Origin: Theristus sp. LFF4_11
Taxonomy: Eukaryota; Nematoda; Chromadorea; Monhysterida; Xyalidae
DNA length: 64,000 bases
NCBI GenBank assembly: GCA_030248135.1
Contig: JASANC010003348.1
Span: 186,001-250,000 of the forward strand
Reading direction: 5' to 3'
Below are positions 14,088 through 26,911 of this stretch, piece after piece. Under the pieces are notes generated by a model, which saw nothing but the letters and a program-made list of their open reading frames with translations, made no database searches and was not told the origin of the DNA. The position numbers and the translations under genes were made by a program. How positions within the stretch are numbered: the stretch's first letter is position 1; the number at the start of each line of letters is the position of its first letter.

Positions 14088-17000
14088 ATGGCGTTTGATC
14101 GTGCGGCAACGCAGATCCTACATATGGCCACCTGTTCACCTGTGCGCAAACGGTACGCAGCAGATGTTGGACGTCAGAAAAAAGTCTTTGATTTTGACCA
14201 ATTTGCCATTAAATAGTATACGATGCAAAAACTGCGGCCGCACAGAGCTCATCTATCGCATTCTGTCGGTGGTCTTGACGCGATCTTTACCGCAGCAGCG
14301 CAGACAGACAAATCCTGATTGTTAATGCAACAGCATTTTCCAGTTCTGATTCAGTTCACTTCTCTTTTGGGCAAGTCTCCTTGACGGTAAGGGGAGATCG
14401 TTGCGAGACCGAATGCGATACTCGATGAAACAGTTAACTGTACTATTTGCATATCTGTTGTGCTTTCAGTTCATTTCTTCTCGACAGCATTGGAGCGAAA
14501 GACTACAAAACCCGTTTTGCAACATACTCGGTTGGTAAAGTCGTTGTACAAAAAGCGTTCGACGACTTTTCTTACGTCTGCCGTTAGCTTCGAATTTTTC
14601 GAAACTGTAACATGACTGAACGTTTTTGCGACGACAAAATGCACGTTTTCTGTTCAGCAAGGTTACTGGCAACTGAGCGACAGCAGCGTGTGTGCGCTCG
14701 AATGTGCGCGTCACGGTTGGGCGTGCGTCGAAAAGGACTTGCTGCAGTGCATGCAGTGCAAGAACTATCTCAGCGGCAGGCTTCCAGCGCCCTATGAACT
14801 CGAGTACTGTGAGTTCGTTGCGCACTAAGGAGGCATTCATGAAAACACATTTACTAACCGCATAGCTATGTTTTAGCACAGCTACGCCTCACTAAATATT
14901 GCTTTATGAATGCCGCTTAAGCGTTTTCGGAATACCGGGATTTTCTGGCATGCAATCTGCGGTTACTGACGCATCAATGTTTTTGTGGCAACTTCTCGAG
15001 TTGCTCGATGCTCCAATTGGCCGTACGAATTCTTTCAGTCCCGAACGCAGTGGAACGTCTCCGCGACGGTCTCGTTTCGGCGCACGAGTCCAGCTGCTAC
15101 TGGCGGTCCACCACCGTCAGTGGTACGGTAGAACTCTAAATTATAAACAATCAGCTGATTGGTTGGTGATGAGTGATGCTTGCTTTCTGTGTAGGCAGCA
15201 TTGCTGTGCGGGCGGAGTCTGTCCTGCACGAAAAGCATGCCTCTCGTGATCAACCAATCAGCTGACTGCCTATAATTTAGAGCTCGACTGTAATCATTTT
15301 CATTGTCATGCACTTGGTTTCACACGATGAGCATCATGTGATTGCTGTTGATCAATCCGGTAAGGTGTATTGTGGTGTACCACGGAGAGCGCCCCGCAAA
15401 CGCACATTCTTCTCACGCTGCTTTTTTTATCAGACTCAGACGTAAAACCGAACATCAGCGATTTTCAAGTGGCTGAACGCGATTTACTGCAACGCTGCAC
15501 GTCGCTCGCCGAGTCTACCATCGCATTCGACCGGCTGAAGTTTGACGACAGCGATTCGGTATTGTTTGTGGTGTGCAACAACAAGTCGCTTGCTGATTGG
15601 CCTTTTACTTCACTTCTCTGGCCACCAATTGGACTGCTTGAACATGCAAACTGCAATCGTTTTGTGTTGTCGTCAAATGCCACCAGAATACGGTATCGGC
15701 TGCATTTCCGTCTCGACACGAACCACACTGTGCTGCAGAGCACCAAACGCCCGAGCGAGTGCTCGGTTTCTGGTGGTGGTGTTCGGGCAAACGCTGCGCG
15801 TTTCGGCAGTAGCTGCAAATGAGAGAAGTGGCAAGCAAGGCAACGCCAAAATTTGGTCTTGCGGGGCAATCTCGTTTGCCATCACTTCTCACAATAATTC
15901 TATTATTTGACAGTCACAATGGTGACACAAGATTGTGACGAGACCGAAATATGCTAGATACCGTACTCCGTTGGTCGATAGGCGCAAAGAGTGGTGTTCA
16001 ATTTCAATTGATTTCAACATCGGTGTTCAGGATCTCACAGCGGACGAGCTCGCCGCGATTCGCACGCAGTCCAGCTTCAGTGGTGATTTTGACGAGCGAG
16101 TGCTCAGATTGGCCGTGTGCGGATGGCAGGCGAATCAGTAAGTCGACAACGGTGTGATTAAAGTAAAGTCGACTTTCGAATGTGTCGATCGGAGCGACAT
16201 CACCGGAACAAGCACGTATCCTGCATATAGCAACCAAAACATGCAGCTCAGCTGCAACCGTTCACATTCAGGGGTACGCCAGACTAAAATGCTGACGCCT
16301 GTGCATGATAACCGGTTGTTGTTTCACAGCAAATCACGTCATGTCGGTGTGGTGTCACGTGTCCCCAATGGATAGCATGACAGCGTTTCTCACGAATTTC
16401 TCGCGTTTCTCCGAGATCCAATGAAATCGAATGTGTTTGTTCTGCAGGGATCTCGCGAACAGTCTGCGGTGCGCTCAGTGCGGCCGTGTCGTGCCACTGT
16501 GGCTGTTCACGGAGTCGGCTGGTGGCACGAGCGACGCCCAAGCTGCGCCGGCGGCCAATGACACTGTGATCGGCTTTTTCGCCGCAAAACGGCCACGAAT
16601 CGCAAAGGTTGCTTTTTCTGGTCGCACATTGTCCTGATTGAAGTGATTATGGTTGGTGCTTCAGGCGGCGCCGTCTTAGTGAACTGTGATGAAACTGACC
16701 CCCCCCCCACAAATTTTTCTTCAGTTTTGTTCGGTGTTTTTTTTCAGGAACCACCACGGACTCTGAAACCGCTCGACCAGCATGAGCATTGGTGTCCGTG
16801 GCTTGAACGGGTGCAGCCTGAGTTGCCTGATCTCGCAAGGCAGCCACCCCGACGACCGGCGCCAGACGAGAATGCGGATGAAAATGACGCTCTAGCATTT
16901 TCGGACACTTATAAACTGCCGCGGTGGCGTCATTTGGTGGCCGCATTCGCTCTCAAACGTTTGCCAAAAACGCCATCAGTAACAGCGAGCAATGAAAACG

Positions 17001-17534
17001 AGGTAAATTGTAAAGCTGTACAGTCGATGTCGAATGCCAAAACTATTGGCACGCGGAATACGTTCTATTCAGTCTCGACACGATCTTTCCCTAGACGTTC
17101 ATGTTCATGATTGTTCAAAACCGTTGTTGCAATTTTTTTCATTTGCCTCGCGCACTTCTCTATGACAATCACACGAGATCCTGTGACAAACCGACACTGA
17201 ACTGGTAGATACTCTGCGCCCTCAAAAAGCGCTTTCGAAACTCTTTTTTCCAAAACAGTGTCCGGCCCGCTTCTGCAGGCACACAGTTACTGTATTTTCC
17301 CGATAGTTTTTTTCACAGTCATAAACGGTGTGGGTGTATGTTCATGATGTTTTTTTACAGGAGACGACCGCTAGTGCAGCCGCTGTTGGGGAGCAAGCGT
17401 CAGCGATGGAGACACTGGACGACACTTCAGCGACGTATCGTTTCATGGTCGCCGAACAGTTGCTACGCGACACCGTCGCCAGTGTGGTGCAACATTTGGA
17501 TTCGCAGTCGGATTTGCCGGCGCAGAGCGAATAG
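14088..17534 (+). CDS. ZC3HC1: C3HC-type zinc-finger protein ZC3HC1/NIPA homologue, 9 coding exons
   Basis: Phase-consistent model, 393 aa: 14088-14152, 14470-14530, 14658-14808, 15039-15122, 15434-15558, 16031-16137, 16448-16607, 16748-17002, 17361-17534. The N-terminal C3HC finger reads RFATYSQGYW, CARHGWACVEKDLLQC, CMQC, and then a late SAHESSCYW. The second Rsm1-type module has LRLAVCGWQ, CAQCGRVVPLWLF and HEHWCPWL. Both modules match the human NIPA layout. The family works at the nuclear pore basket with TPR in vertebrates, and human NIPA was also described as an SCF F-box-like factor for cyclin B1. KRPRIAK (end of exon 7) is a candidate nuclear localisation signal. It is shorter than human NIPA (502 aa), mainly in the linker. 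Exon 1 has the weakest support, but its phase fits. Confidence 0.92.
15128..15293. mobile_element. MITE, CAGCTGATTGG family, in a ZC3HC1 intron
   Basis: Terminal inverted repeats of about 40 bp: AACTCTAAATTATA, ACAATCAGCTGATTGG and TTGGTGAT on the left; GATCAACCAATCAGCTGAC and TATAATTTAGAGCTCGAC on the right. The short centre contains GCGGGCGGAGT. Other copies are at 30680, 39541 and 50230. Confidence 0.75.
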
Positions 17535-20500
17535 TCAATAGTGTACACTGAAATGGTGAACGTTGCGTTTCTTGTGTGCTCACCTCACAGCTGTCGCGTT
17601 TCACATGTGTTGTCCAATCGTGTTTTTATTCTGACGAAACTGAGTTTTGTGTTGTTTGTTTTGAGTTTGATTTTCGTATTCGTGAATGATGAAGTGAATG
17701 GTGCACGTGTACTGTATTGCAGTGCTGCTCAGTTTTTTTGTATCGCTTTATGTTGTGTGCGGCGTTGAATGAAAGCATTCATGCAATGGTTGGTGAGAAA
17801 AGAGATAGCCGAACATGTTGCTGTTTATCTGAAAAAGGACCGCTTGTTAAAAAAAACGACGATCCGGTGCTTGCTTACCGATTACGACTCAACACGATCT
17901 GGCTTCACCCATCGTTTATCGTTATCGCCGGGATACCTTAAATTTAAGCTGGTCTTGGTGTCGAAATTAAATTTTACTGTCGTCTCTTACTTGGTCCGAT
18001 CGAACTTCATCTCAACTTTTTTGGGGGAAAAGCGGCACGGAAAAATGGAATCAAACTCGCGCACAAAGTTTTATCTACAGCAACGGCGCGTCTGAGATGT
18101 ACAGGGTGAAGGTAAAGCACGTACAACTCGGCCACCATCAATTGATGGGCCATCAGGCTTGGACAGGCACCGCCTCCCACAGTACAGCAACTGTTTTGTT
18201 GTACTTTATTGACACACCCTGTGTACGTACTAACATGTGAATTGTAAGAATTTTCGGTTCATTAGTGTGCCACTTCATGTGGAGGGAGACACCGAAATGC
18301 ATGCGCGCAAATATGCGTGGGTTGGATAGGAAATTGTGAGAACGTGGAAAGAGAAAATGTGAATGGAGAAGTTTTTCGGGTTCCGCTGTTGCGTCACCAA
18401 TATTTACATGTATCTTGTAGTTATTCAAATGATTCCCTTGGGGGCGCTTGCTATGAATAAAGTTCTAAAGTGTATGCATTGCAGAAAAAATCGATTCGAG
18501 AGCTCTGAACGTTTGTACGTTTTTTACCTGTTGCTCACAAGTTTCTTTTGTTTGTTGCTACATGCAGCCAAAAGTCCTCTCGCTATTGGTTCTCGACGGA
18601 GGAAAATCGATCTCTGAAACAAAAACACCCGAAAAAACATTCACTTTGTTCAATCCGAGCAAAAATCGACACAATAGAACCACCGCATCATGTATGTACA
18701 GTTCATTCGTTTGCTGAAAGCAAAAAAAACGAAAATCGTTACTAAAAGCTTGAAAGCTGACAGCGCATACCGAGAACGTATGTGCGCCGCACTGCACGCA
18801 TGACTTGCGAGGCTAACAAAAGCTTGACAGAAGATCGAAATCACATGTGTAGCAACCAAAAGATGCTCCATACAACTGATACATACAACCATACAATCGA
18901 AAACTACCATGCGACCATGAAGCCGTTTACGTTATACTGCCTCCGCCCGCTTACACAATCAAACCAGCTTTGCACTTTGTATCGCGCGCGTCTGGTGTGC
19001 GCTTCATCTGTGCGGCTCTCTGGCGCAAGCTTTCTTCGACATTGCACCAAGCGCATGCAAATTTTCGGCGGCAAAAAGTCGAAAACACACAGAACAGAAA
19101 ACATGCGCATCGGAAATGGTCCGTGCAACCAGGCGAACCCCCTTGGGTGTAGCATCTTCTTCCGCGAAAGTATACTTTCGAGTATATGTAGAAGAAACGA
19201 GCCGAGGCCGAGCGACAAGGCGGAAGGCGCGCTTTAACCGAAAATTTGCGGCCTCGCATGGCGTGGTGAATGCGTGTGCGCGTGCGCTGGTGGTGCGAAA
19301 GAAGGAAAACAGCGTCTAATTTTGCGTGTCCACAGCAACACAATCACAATGCAAGCACATGCACATATGCTGCGAAACCGGCACACGCATCTCGAATGAA
19401 CCGAATTAAACTGAAGTGTATGGTGGGCGAAATTGGAAGCAGCTATTCGATTTTCTATGCCGGACCGTCTTCATCACGATTCGCCTGAAAAGTGTTTTCG
19501 CGCAAGTTTCGGCATAGATGCGTTGCACAGACATTGTTGCTGGTATATGGCACGCATCCGCTCTGCTCGCAGTTGGATAAAGAACCGATGTACAGTTACA
19601 TGCATGTTTCTCAGACCCACGGTGGTCCCGCTCGCGCATCGTTTTTTTCTTCGCATCGAAACTGTTTGTTGAAGAACACGTTTCGATTCAAGCCGAAATA
19701 TATACCGTAACATGAGCAGTTTCAGTCGATTTCTTGGAAGAAACATAAAGAGATGTATGTATATACCACATTTATTTGTACACCGATGCCGCAATGTGGC
19801 TGTCTCGAGCTGTTGAGCGTATATATACTCAAGAGAAACCACACATGCAAACACTTTAGCGATAAGATTCAAGACTGGTGGTTTTCATGCTTCTTTATTT
19901 TTCGGTTTTACATTTCCTTCATGTACCATGGGGTATCGTTTAGAGTAACGGTTTTGTGCAAACATCAGTTTGTGCATTGCAGGCCAGATGCAGATACATA
20001 CAGACTGTATGCATGTTATATGTACATGTGTGTTGGTATGTATCAGGCATGGCATATATCTTTTTAGCACATTCATAACTTTCATACTGAATATGCACTG
20101 TGTACATGTATAATGGCTGCTATGCACCGAGAAAAGGAAAAAAGAATCACGAAGACCAACAAGATAGAGTTTTCAATCTTTTCAATGTTCTTTGAAACTT
20201 TAGCTTCTTTTCACAGCAAGTTCAGTTTGTGTTCAGTTATCACGTTACTATATACCTTTTTTAAAGCATGTTTTGGATTGGTGTAAGTCATACGTCTCCA
20301 TATTATTTTTATGCCTGTATATTTAGATACTTGGTAATATTCACGACATTACATAAACGCATGAAAACGTAAATTAATTTTGGCATTCAAGAATTCTTGA
20401 CTGTTTACAATGCATAAACAAACATACAGATCCGATATATTGTTGGTACACGAATTAGAATTTAAAAAAACTATAACGATAATTGGCTTCATGTGCAAAA

Positions 20501-23500
20501 CCAATTAGCGTGCCGCATTCAAAATGCAATACATAATGCAGCCAGTCATACCGCACAAGGATATTTATGTTCAACATAATGTTCGGTGACAAACCTCGGG
20601 TTTCTGCATCTCGCTAACTTTGTACAGTAAATCAACACAATACACCTTCCAAAGCACCTTATCACAGCAGAGAACTGCACATTACCCCATAACCTCCACC
20701 AAACTTGTTATCTCCATATGGCTGAACGTTTCCAGAAGCTTAGGCGCTTTTGTATGCTTGTGAACATCACAGCGATAATGTGGAACTTGTTACCGTTGTG
20801 GACATGCACATTAGCAGGCTCTTGTTGGATTCCAAGAGGCTTTGATCCAAAGCACTTTTCTGTGCGTTGCCAACTCAATGTCGAACCTGGTTTTCTAACA
20901 CTTTTAGGACAGCTGTGATTTTACGAAAAGCTGGCAACTGTGACAACAGAGGTTGTCCGTGTGTCTCCGTGTGGCACATGCACACACTCGCATCTCATGG
21001 TGTGTCGTTGTTTTGAATAATTGGCTCATTTGTTTGTCAAGAGGTACACACACACCACACACAGACTGCGTACATTTTGTACAGTCCAGGGCGCTCATGC
21101 CGTACGTTACCTGTGGAAACAAGCGCAGCGCTTGAATGTGAATTCAATGCTCTCATAATAAATACTCCTGTGGTGGTTTGAAAATCTCTGGTGAAAAAAA
21201 AAACAACAACAACAAGAACAACACACAATTCGCGTTGTCGTGCGCGGTCGGGAAAGTTGTTTTGTGTATATTTAGCCATTGAACAACTCTGATTGCTATA
21301 GCACTGACCACCTGACTGACGCAGTGATTCAATTGAACCCAAACAATGCTTGAGTTTGATTGTCGAGTGAGTCCTCATTTTTAGTTTGGTTCATATGAAA
21401 GCTTTTTTTATTATTGCCGATTATTGTCTCTCTACCTGTGTCCTGTGGTCTGCTTCACAAAGAACTGATATATATGACTCCAGCTTGCTGTAGCTTTCAG
21501 AAAGCCTGAAGTTTTTACGAAGATAAACATATGATCTGATATTAGAAAATGTATACGTACAGACTTGAACCGTTTGCAGGTATTATAGACATACTGAACT
21601 TTAAAAGTGAAGCATCCGCTACAAGAAAACACCTGCATTCCGTCCGTCTGTCCATTTATGGGGTAAGTGTGGTTCGACGTTTTTTATTTTATTTTTCAAG
21701 CTTCCAACTTTCAATATTTGTACCAACGTTTATGTGGTAAAAATCACTAACTAACATACGAAAACTGCAACACTGAAACGAGACGATGAAAAAGAAACAG
21801 AAGTGTACATAATGCACGTGAAATAAAAAACAAGAACAATTTGCAGTGAGCAGTACGTGTATGTGAACTTCCGATTTAAAAACTGTGCTCCAAAAACAGT
21901 GTGTTCGGCTGCAATAAAACGCAATACATTCAAAGCGATCAAAAAAAACTTCACCCAGATTGCTGCTCTAAAAGTTGAGTTAACAGATCAAAAGGTTCAA
22001 TGTGCGAATGTTGAACAAAACGTTGCCCAAAATTTTCAAACTTTTTATATGTTTTGTATTTTCATTCTAGGCATCTCAATCATTGTGCATTGTTCTGGTG
22101 TTGGTTTGAGACGGCGTCTCGAGTCCGTGCGGCGAACTATCTTGTTGAAAACGGAATAAAGAAACAAAATAAAATAATCATTTTCTACCGTATCACACCA
22201 TTCAGCTGAGGCCAGCGAATTACGTACGACTATATTCGCGCCAGTATAGCATAATCACATAAACAGCGTGGTTTATAATGCCAACTACGGTATACATATT
22301 TCAATATTATTATTATACACACGGCATGGGCATTCGAAAACGCCTGTATGGACGTCAAATGCGACCATAATATTTCACAATATTTTCGCCGCGCGGCGAG
22401 ACACGTCTCCGACAAACACCGTGCTTTTGTTATAGTCTGCTTAGTGGAACCTGACTGACAGAAGTGACATCATCGGATTATCACTTGTATACATTCAAAA
22501 CACGCATTCATCGGTAAAACAACGCATTGCGTTTTGTTACTGCCGTGACTTCGATCAGACGCGATTATTTTTTAAGGAATTCACTGCAGATTCAAAAAAA
22601 CTTGATTTTCCAATGTGATGCGGGCACCTCTCTTTAAACAGCGATGTCTGTCTTCTGTCAGACAGGACCCAAGCAAGCAAATTTTGAATAATCGAACAAT
22701 GTTTCTTTGCGGACCACCGTATTCCGAACAGCGTCAAACGTGAAACAAACAACCTGAAAGTAATGTTTGAGACAGCAAATTCTGCAAACAATTCGTGACT
22801 GGCGTTCCGCGAACGTGTGAAATATTCTTTCCCAAACACATTCGAAAACTTTTGTAAAAATTCGCGCATCAGCTCATTGAAACCGAATTGAAGACGATAC
22901 TCGTGTGTAATCATGGAGAGAGCGGCACGCAGCCCATAAAGTCGTGTGTGCTCGTGTCTCGCTTGCTAACTACTCTAATTTATCGCAGCCACCCTGTCTG
23001 CTCGTCCCATTTCGCCCAGCACATCCCCCAATTGTAATCATCAGTGAAACAGCTGCGCGCGTGTCACTGTTGTTTCTGTCGCCGCGTCGAGAAAGGAAAT
23101 TAATTCGGCCAATTTTTCCGAATTTTTATCATATTGCTTACAGTAGTGTAATGTTCTTCACTTTTTTGGAGAAACTTTGTGGTAATCCGAGTTCTTTTTG
23201 CCACTTTTTAGTTTATAGTTTCCTTTTTTGGAATCTGTCAGATGGAAAAATGCCGTCACCAGGGAAACATGTGTAGTGTCAAACGCAATAGTTTCATGCT
23301 TTTCACCGAAAGTTTCTTTCTAACAGACTTTGCTGCCAAGATGATGGATGCTTGCAACTGTGGTAAAAGAATGCGGCGTGGAAAGTGCACACACACACGT
23401 ACCACTGAATTTCTCAAGAAAGCTGAATGGAAAACTGTTTTTCTCCCTTTCCCCCATTCATACCGTTTCCAAGCAGGCGTTTTTTTGTTTCATTATAATG

Positions 23501-24517
23501 TGCGCGTGTGTCGATTTTCTCTGTTTCAATGCTCCACAGCATTTCTGTTTTCGTGCCAGATTGCGCCAAAAAGTATCAGCTTCCATGCGTTTCCTTGTGC
23601 GTTTTTTGGTGTTTTCCTATTCAACTCTGGCCCACTCCCTGTCTCTTGAGGGTTTGCGACTCTTGAGCTGGCCAGTGTTTCATATGAGATTGCTTGGGAC
23701 TCCAGAAAGACTGTGAAGCAAACCAATATTGCGGCATGCTCCCCCACCTCTGTTGCTGTCCGATTTGTGAACTTCGAGTGTTTTGTGATCTTTGACTTTT
23801 CGCATTGAGAATCCTGGTGAAAGGGAATCAGTTTTTTGTTCACGGCAATATCTGATTGGGCACAGCAATCACCGGCCACTCAAAGTCCAACTTCGACGGT
23901 TGTCTTTTTAACCTGATGTTACAAAAAGGGTCCACTTCTTCTATTGAGCTTTATGTTTCAAACTGCGTCAAATTCAAATTATTAGAGTTATATGTCAGTT
24001 AAATGCATTTAGCTTTACAAAAGGCCAGAAACAAAACACACTGGTGCGATGATGCCACACCAGTAAAACTACTCTTCCACACGCTCACTTATTTCCAAAA
24101 ATGTGCGAAAAGCTTCCATATGTTAGCTGGGTCGAAATAATTGGAGTGCAAGCATACACCGCCTTTCTTGGCGTCTCTTGTCTCGGCACGCAAAACCAAT
24201 CAGCTCGCCATTTCAAAGTCTAGCCGCTGACAAGAACTCATCCCAGACAAAATTCCACAAGTTTAGCAAAGCGTTAGACGCGTGTTAAAAAGCGCAATGT
24301 AACCACATGGCTTTCGCGTGTTTCTCTAGTTTTGTTGGTTGTGTTTGTCATGGACAGCTGAACTGTCTCTTGCCGAGGTTTTCGCGTAGTATAGTGGCAG
24401 AAGTTTTTTCTGTTTGTGTCGTTTTAGAGACCTTATTATCGTAGAATTAGTTCTGCCTACGAACGGTTTTGAATTGTCGTTAAATATAAATATTTCATTG
24501 TTTTTTAAAGTGCGTAT
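17535..24517. other. Long gene-poor region upstream of the cholinergic locus
   Basis: About 7 kb without an exon I would defend. It contains TATGTA-type simple sequence near 19730-20110 and scattered CCAATCA-like motifs. Open frames are short, Cys/Phe/Leu-rich products of AT-rich DNA. In C. elegans the sequence upstream of unc-17/cha-1 carries the shared cholinergic promoter and UNC-3-type sites. By analogy the 3' part of this stretch is the best place to look for cis-regulation, but no motif is identified here. Confidence 0.45.
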
Positions 24518-24917
24518 ATTTCTCATACTCTGTTAAGCAAATTTAAGCGGTTTCTTCATCGTATTTTTTCACTCAAAATTTCGGTATCAAACTTTTTACA
24601 GCTGATCACCCATTGACTTTATAATTTGCGATTGATATTTCAATTAATTATTGGCCGGTCATCATTCGAAGCCAATCAACATCATAAGCAAAATTCTGTC
24701 CATTTCGAGGTGTTGATAGATAACACACGCTTCCGCACTTATTTGCATTCAGTCAATCGAAATCGACTAAACAATCAATCGTGCATCAATAATCAATCGT
24801 AGTCGATCGACAAGAAAAGTGATTGGACTAACTCAACACTACATGTAGATCTAACAATCAGCAATCGATCAACAAATCAGTCAGTCAACAAATCAATCAG
24901 TCAACAACTGACCAACG
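24518..24917 (+). promoter_or_regulatory. Putative 5' leader/promoter region shared by VAChT and ChAT
   Basis: This is the immediate upstream sequence of the VAChT start. Its last 70 bases are a degenerate repeat of TCAACAAATCAGTCAG units with few ATGs, consistent with transcribed leader. In C. elegans, Drosophila and vertebrates VAChT and ChAT transcripts share a noncoding first exon upstream of VAChT. A candidate donor GAG|GTGTTG occurs near 24709, but the exon cannot be fixed without transcripts. The start ATG at 24918 is preceded by ACCAACG and followed at once by conserved protein. Confidence 0.4.
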
Positions 24918-26597
24918 ATGCCGACACTGTCAACATTCAAGCTTCCATTTCTGGACATGACCTACAAGGAGCTGATGGACTGGATCGACGTGCGCGTCCG
25001 TGCCGACCCGCAGGTCCAGAAGCGGCTCGTACTGGTGATCGTCTCCGTGGCGTTGTTGCTCGACAACATGCTCTACATGGTGATCGTGCCGATCATTCCG
25101 ATCTACTTCCGCCAGACCGGCGTCTACCCGGCCTACAATCGTAGTATCGGCTGGAAGCAACGCTCCGACGGCTCCGTCTACGAGGCGTTCGAGCTCGACT
25201 ACGAGGACGAGGAGCAGTGGAACGGCTGGCTGTTCGCGTCGAAGGCGATGGTGCAGATCTGCGTCGGCCCGTTCTCCGGCACGCTGATCGACCACATCGG
25301 CTACGAGATCCCGATGGTGATCGGCCTGATCGTGATGTTCATGTCGACTGCAGTGTTCGCACTCGGCACCGGCTACAAGCTGCTGTTCCTCGCGCGCTCT
25401 CTACAGGGTGTGGGCAGCGCGTTCGCCGACACCTCCGGCCTCGCCATGATCGCCGACCGCTTCCAGGAGGAGGGCGAACGCAGCAAGGCGCTCGGCATCG
25501 CCATCGCGTTCATCTCGTTCGGCTGTCTCGTCGCGCCGCCGTTCGGCGGCACCCTGTACGAGTGGTGGGGCAAGTCGGTGCCGTTCCTCATCCTCTCGAC
25601 CATCTGTCTCCTCGACGGCCTCATGGTCTGGTTCGTCATACAGCCGAAACGCAAGGTCGCCGAGACCGGGGAGCACCTGAAGGGCACGCCGATCTGGCAG
25701 CTCTTCCTCGACCCGTACATCGCGTGCTGCTCCGGGGCGCTGATCATGGCGAACGTGTCCCTGGCGTTCCTCGAGCCGACGATCGCCATGTGGATGAAGG
25801 ACACCATGGAGGACATCGGCGAATGGGAGATCGGCATGGTCTGGCTGCCCGCGTTCTTCCCGCACGTCGCCGGCGTCTACCTGACCGTCTACCTGATGGG
25901 CAAGTACCCGCGTCACCCGTGGGCGCTCGCGATGGCCGGACTCGCCTTCGAGGGTCTCTCGTGCATCGGACTGCCGTTCACGACGAACTACTGGATGATC
26001 GCGTTCTGGCTGAGTACGATCTGCTTCGGCGTCGCGTTGATCGACACTAGCCTGCTTCCAACCCTCGGCTATCTCGTCGACACACGACACGTCTCCGTGT
26101 ACGGCTCCGTCTACGCGATTGCCGACATCTCGTACAGTCTCGCGTACGCGTTCGGGCCGATCGTGGCAGGCGAAATCATGGGCCTGACGTCGTTCGTAGT
26201 GCTGAATCTGGTGATCATGATCTCGAATCTCGGGTACGCGCCGATGATGTTCGTGTTGAGAAAGGTCTACATTTACAAGGCGTTCGAGGACGAGAACTTG
26301 GAGGGTGCGCCCGGCGAGTACCAGACGATTCAGTCGGTCACGAATGAGTACTACGGCGGCAAGGAGTACGGCTCCGGCGTCGATGCGGAGACGCAACGGC
26401 TCGCGGCGCAACAGGGACAACAGTTCGGGTACGGCAGCGGCGGCGTCGCCGGCGAATTCGGCATACCCGCTAACATCGCGCAGAACTACCCGCAGCCGGA
26501 GTACCCGGCCGGCAACCGGCCGACGAACGAGTTCGTCCAGCAGATGGACGCGCACGGACGCCCGATCGGCGGGTACCAGAGTGGCAGTTTGAGATGA
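24918..26597 (+). CDS. unc-17: Vesicular acetylcholine transporter (VAChT/UNC-17), intronless
   Basis: A 559-aa uninterrupted frame of the major facilitator superfamily, DHA1 vesicular amine transporter branch. It exchanges luminal protons for cytosolic acetylcholine at synaptic vesicles. TM1 is residues 37-60 with the family aspartate D49 (LLLDNMLYMVIVPI). A large luminal loop follows, with an N-glycosylation site at N74 (NRS) and an acidic DYEDEEQ stretch. TM2 to TM12 follow, including GSAFADTSGLAMIADRF (167-182) and the diagnostic DTRHVSVYGSVYAIADISYS block (388-407), whose D403 matches the TM10 aspartate important in vertebrate VAChT. The C-terminal tail from about 455 is cytosolic, Gly/Gln/Tyr-rich and divergent, as in other species. 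An intronless VAChT CDS just upstream of ChAT is the typical cholinergic locus. A canonical AATAAA lies at 26906. The coding GC content is much higher than its surroundings. Confidence 0.98.
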   Translation: MPTLSTFKLPFLDMTYKELMDWIDVRVRADPQVQKRLVLVIVSVALLLDNMLYMVIVPIIPIYFRQTGVYPAYNRSIGWKQRSDGSVYEAFELDYEDEEQWNGWLFASKAMVQICVGPFSGTLIDHIGYEIPMVIGLIVMFMSTAVFALGTGYKLLFLARSLQGVGSAFADTSGLAMIADRFQEEGERSKALGIAIAFISFGCLVAPPFGGTLYEWWGKSVPFLILSTICLLDGLMVWFVIQPKRKVAETGEHLKGTPIWQLFLDPYIACCSGALIMANVSLAFLEPTIAMWMKDTMEDIGEWEIGMVWLPAFFPHVAGVYLTVYLMGKYPRHPWALAMAGLAFEGLSCIGLPFTTNYWMIAFWLSTICFGVALIDTSLLPTLGYLVDTRHVSVYGSVYAIADISYSLAYAFGPIVAGEIMGLTSFVVLNLVIMISNLGYAPMMFVLRKVYIYKAFEDENLEGAPGEYQTIQSVTNEYYGGKEYGSGVDAETQRLAAQQGQQFGYGSGGVAGEFGIPANIAQNYPQPEYPAGNRPTNEFVQQMDAHGRPIGGYQSGSLR

Positions 26598-26905
26598 AAT
26601 GTCTTCGATTGATGCTGATATTAATGGATTTTTGCTCCAGAAAATACGCCAAAAAGACTGTGAACTAAACAAATCTTATCTGAGTTGAAAGATTCGGTTT
26701 ACATTCAGTTGCCAACAGTGTGCTGATTGATTGCACTAACCACTGTATGCAGTTTTTAGTTTTTGCACGACACAGATACTTTTTGGCGTGTTAGAGTTTT
26801 TTGGAGAACATTTCGACGTGTCACAAATCTGTTATAACTCGTGGTCACCTGGCGGACATAGATTATTGACGTTTATTGCACTTCAGATTCGAACTGTATT
26901 TATCC

Positions 26906-26911
26906 AATAAA
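26906..26911 (+). terminator. Polyadenylation signal AATAAA of VAChT
   Basis: A canonical hexamer about 310 bases after the VAChT stop, in AT-rich sequence. It is the first clear AATAAA downstream. Confidence 0.5.

Noticed and set aside
22555..22914. 119-codon minus-strand frame upstream of VAChT
   Set aside because: Composition is borderline, but there is no splice context, polyadenylation signal or recognisable motif. Kept out for lack of support.
25217..26050. 277-codon plus-strand frame inside VAChT
   Set aside because: Out-of-frame shadow of the transporter, Arg/His-rich, caused by high third-position GC.
25401..26672. 423-codon minus-strand open frame opposite VAChT
   Set aside because: It is an antisense shadow of the GC-rich VAChT CDS. 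The plus strand encodes all MFS hallmarks, and the minus product is Arg/Asp/His-rich without domains.
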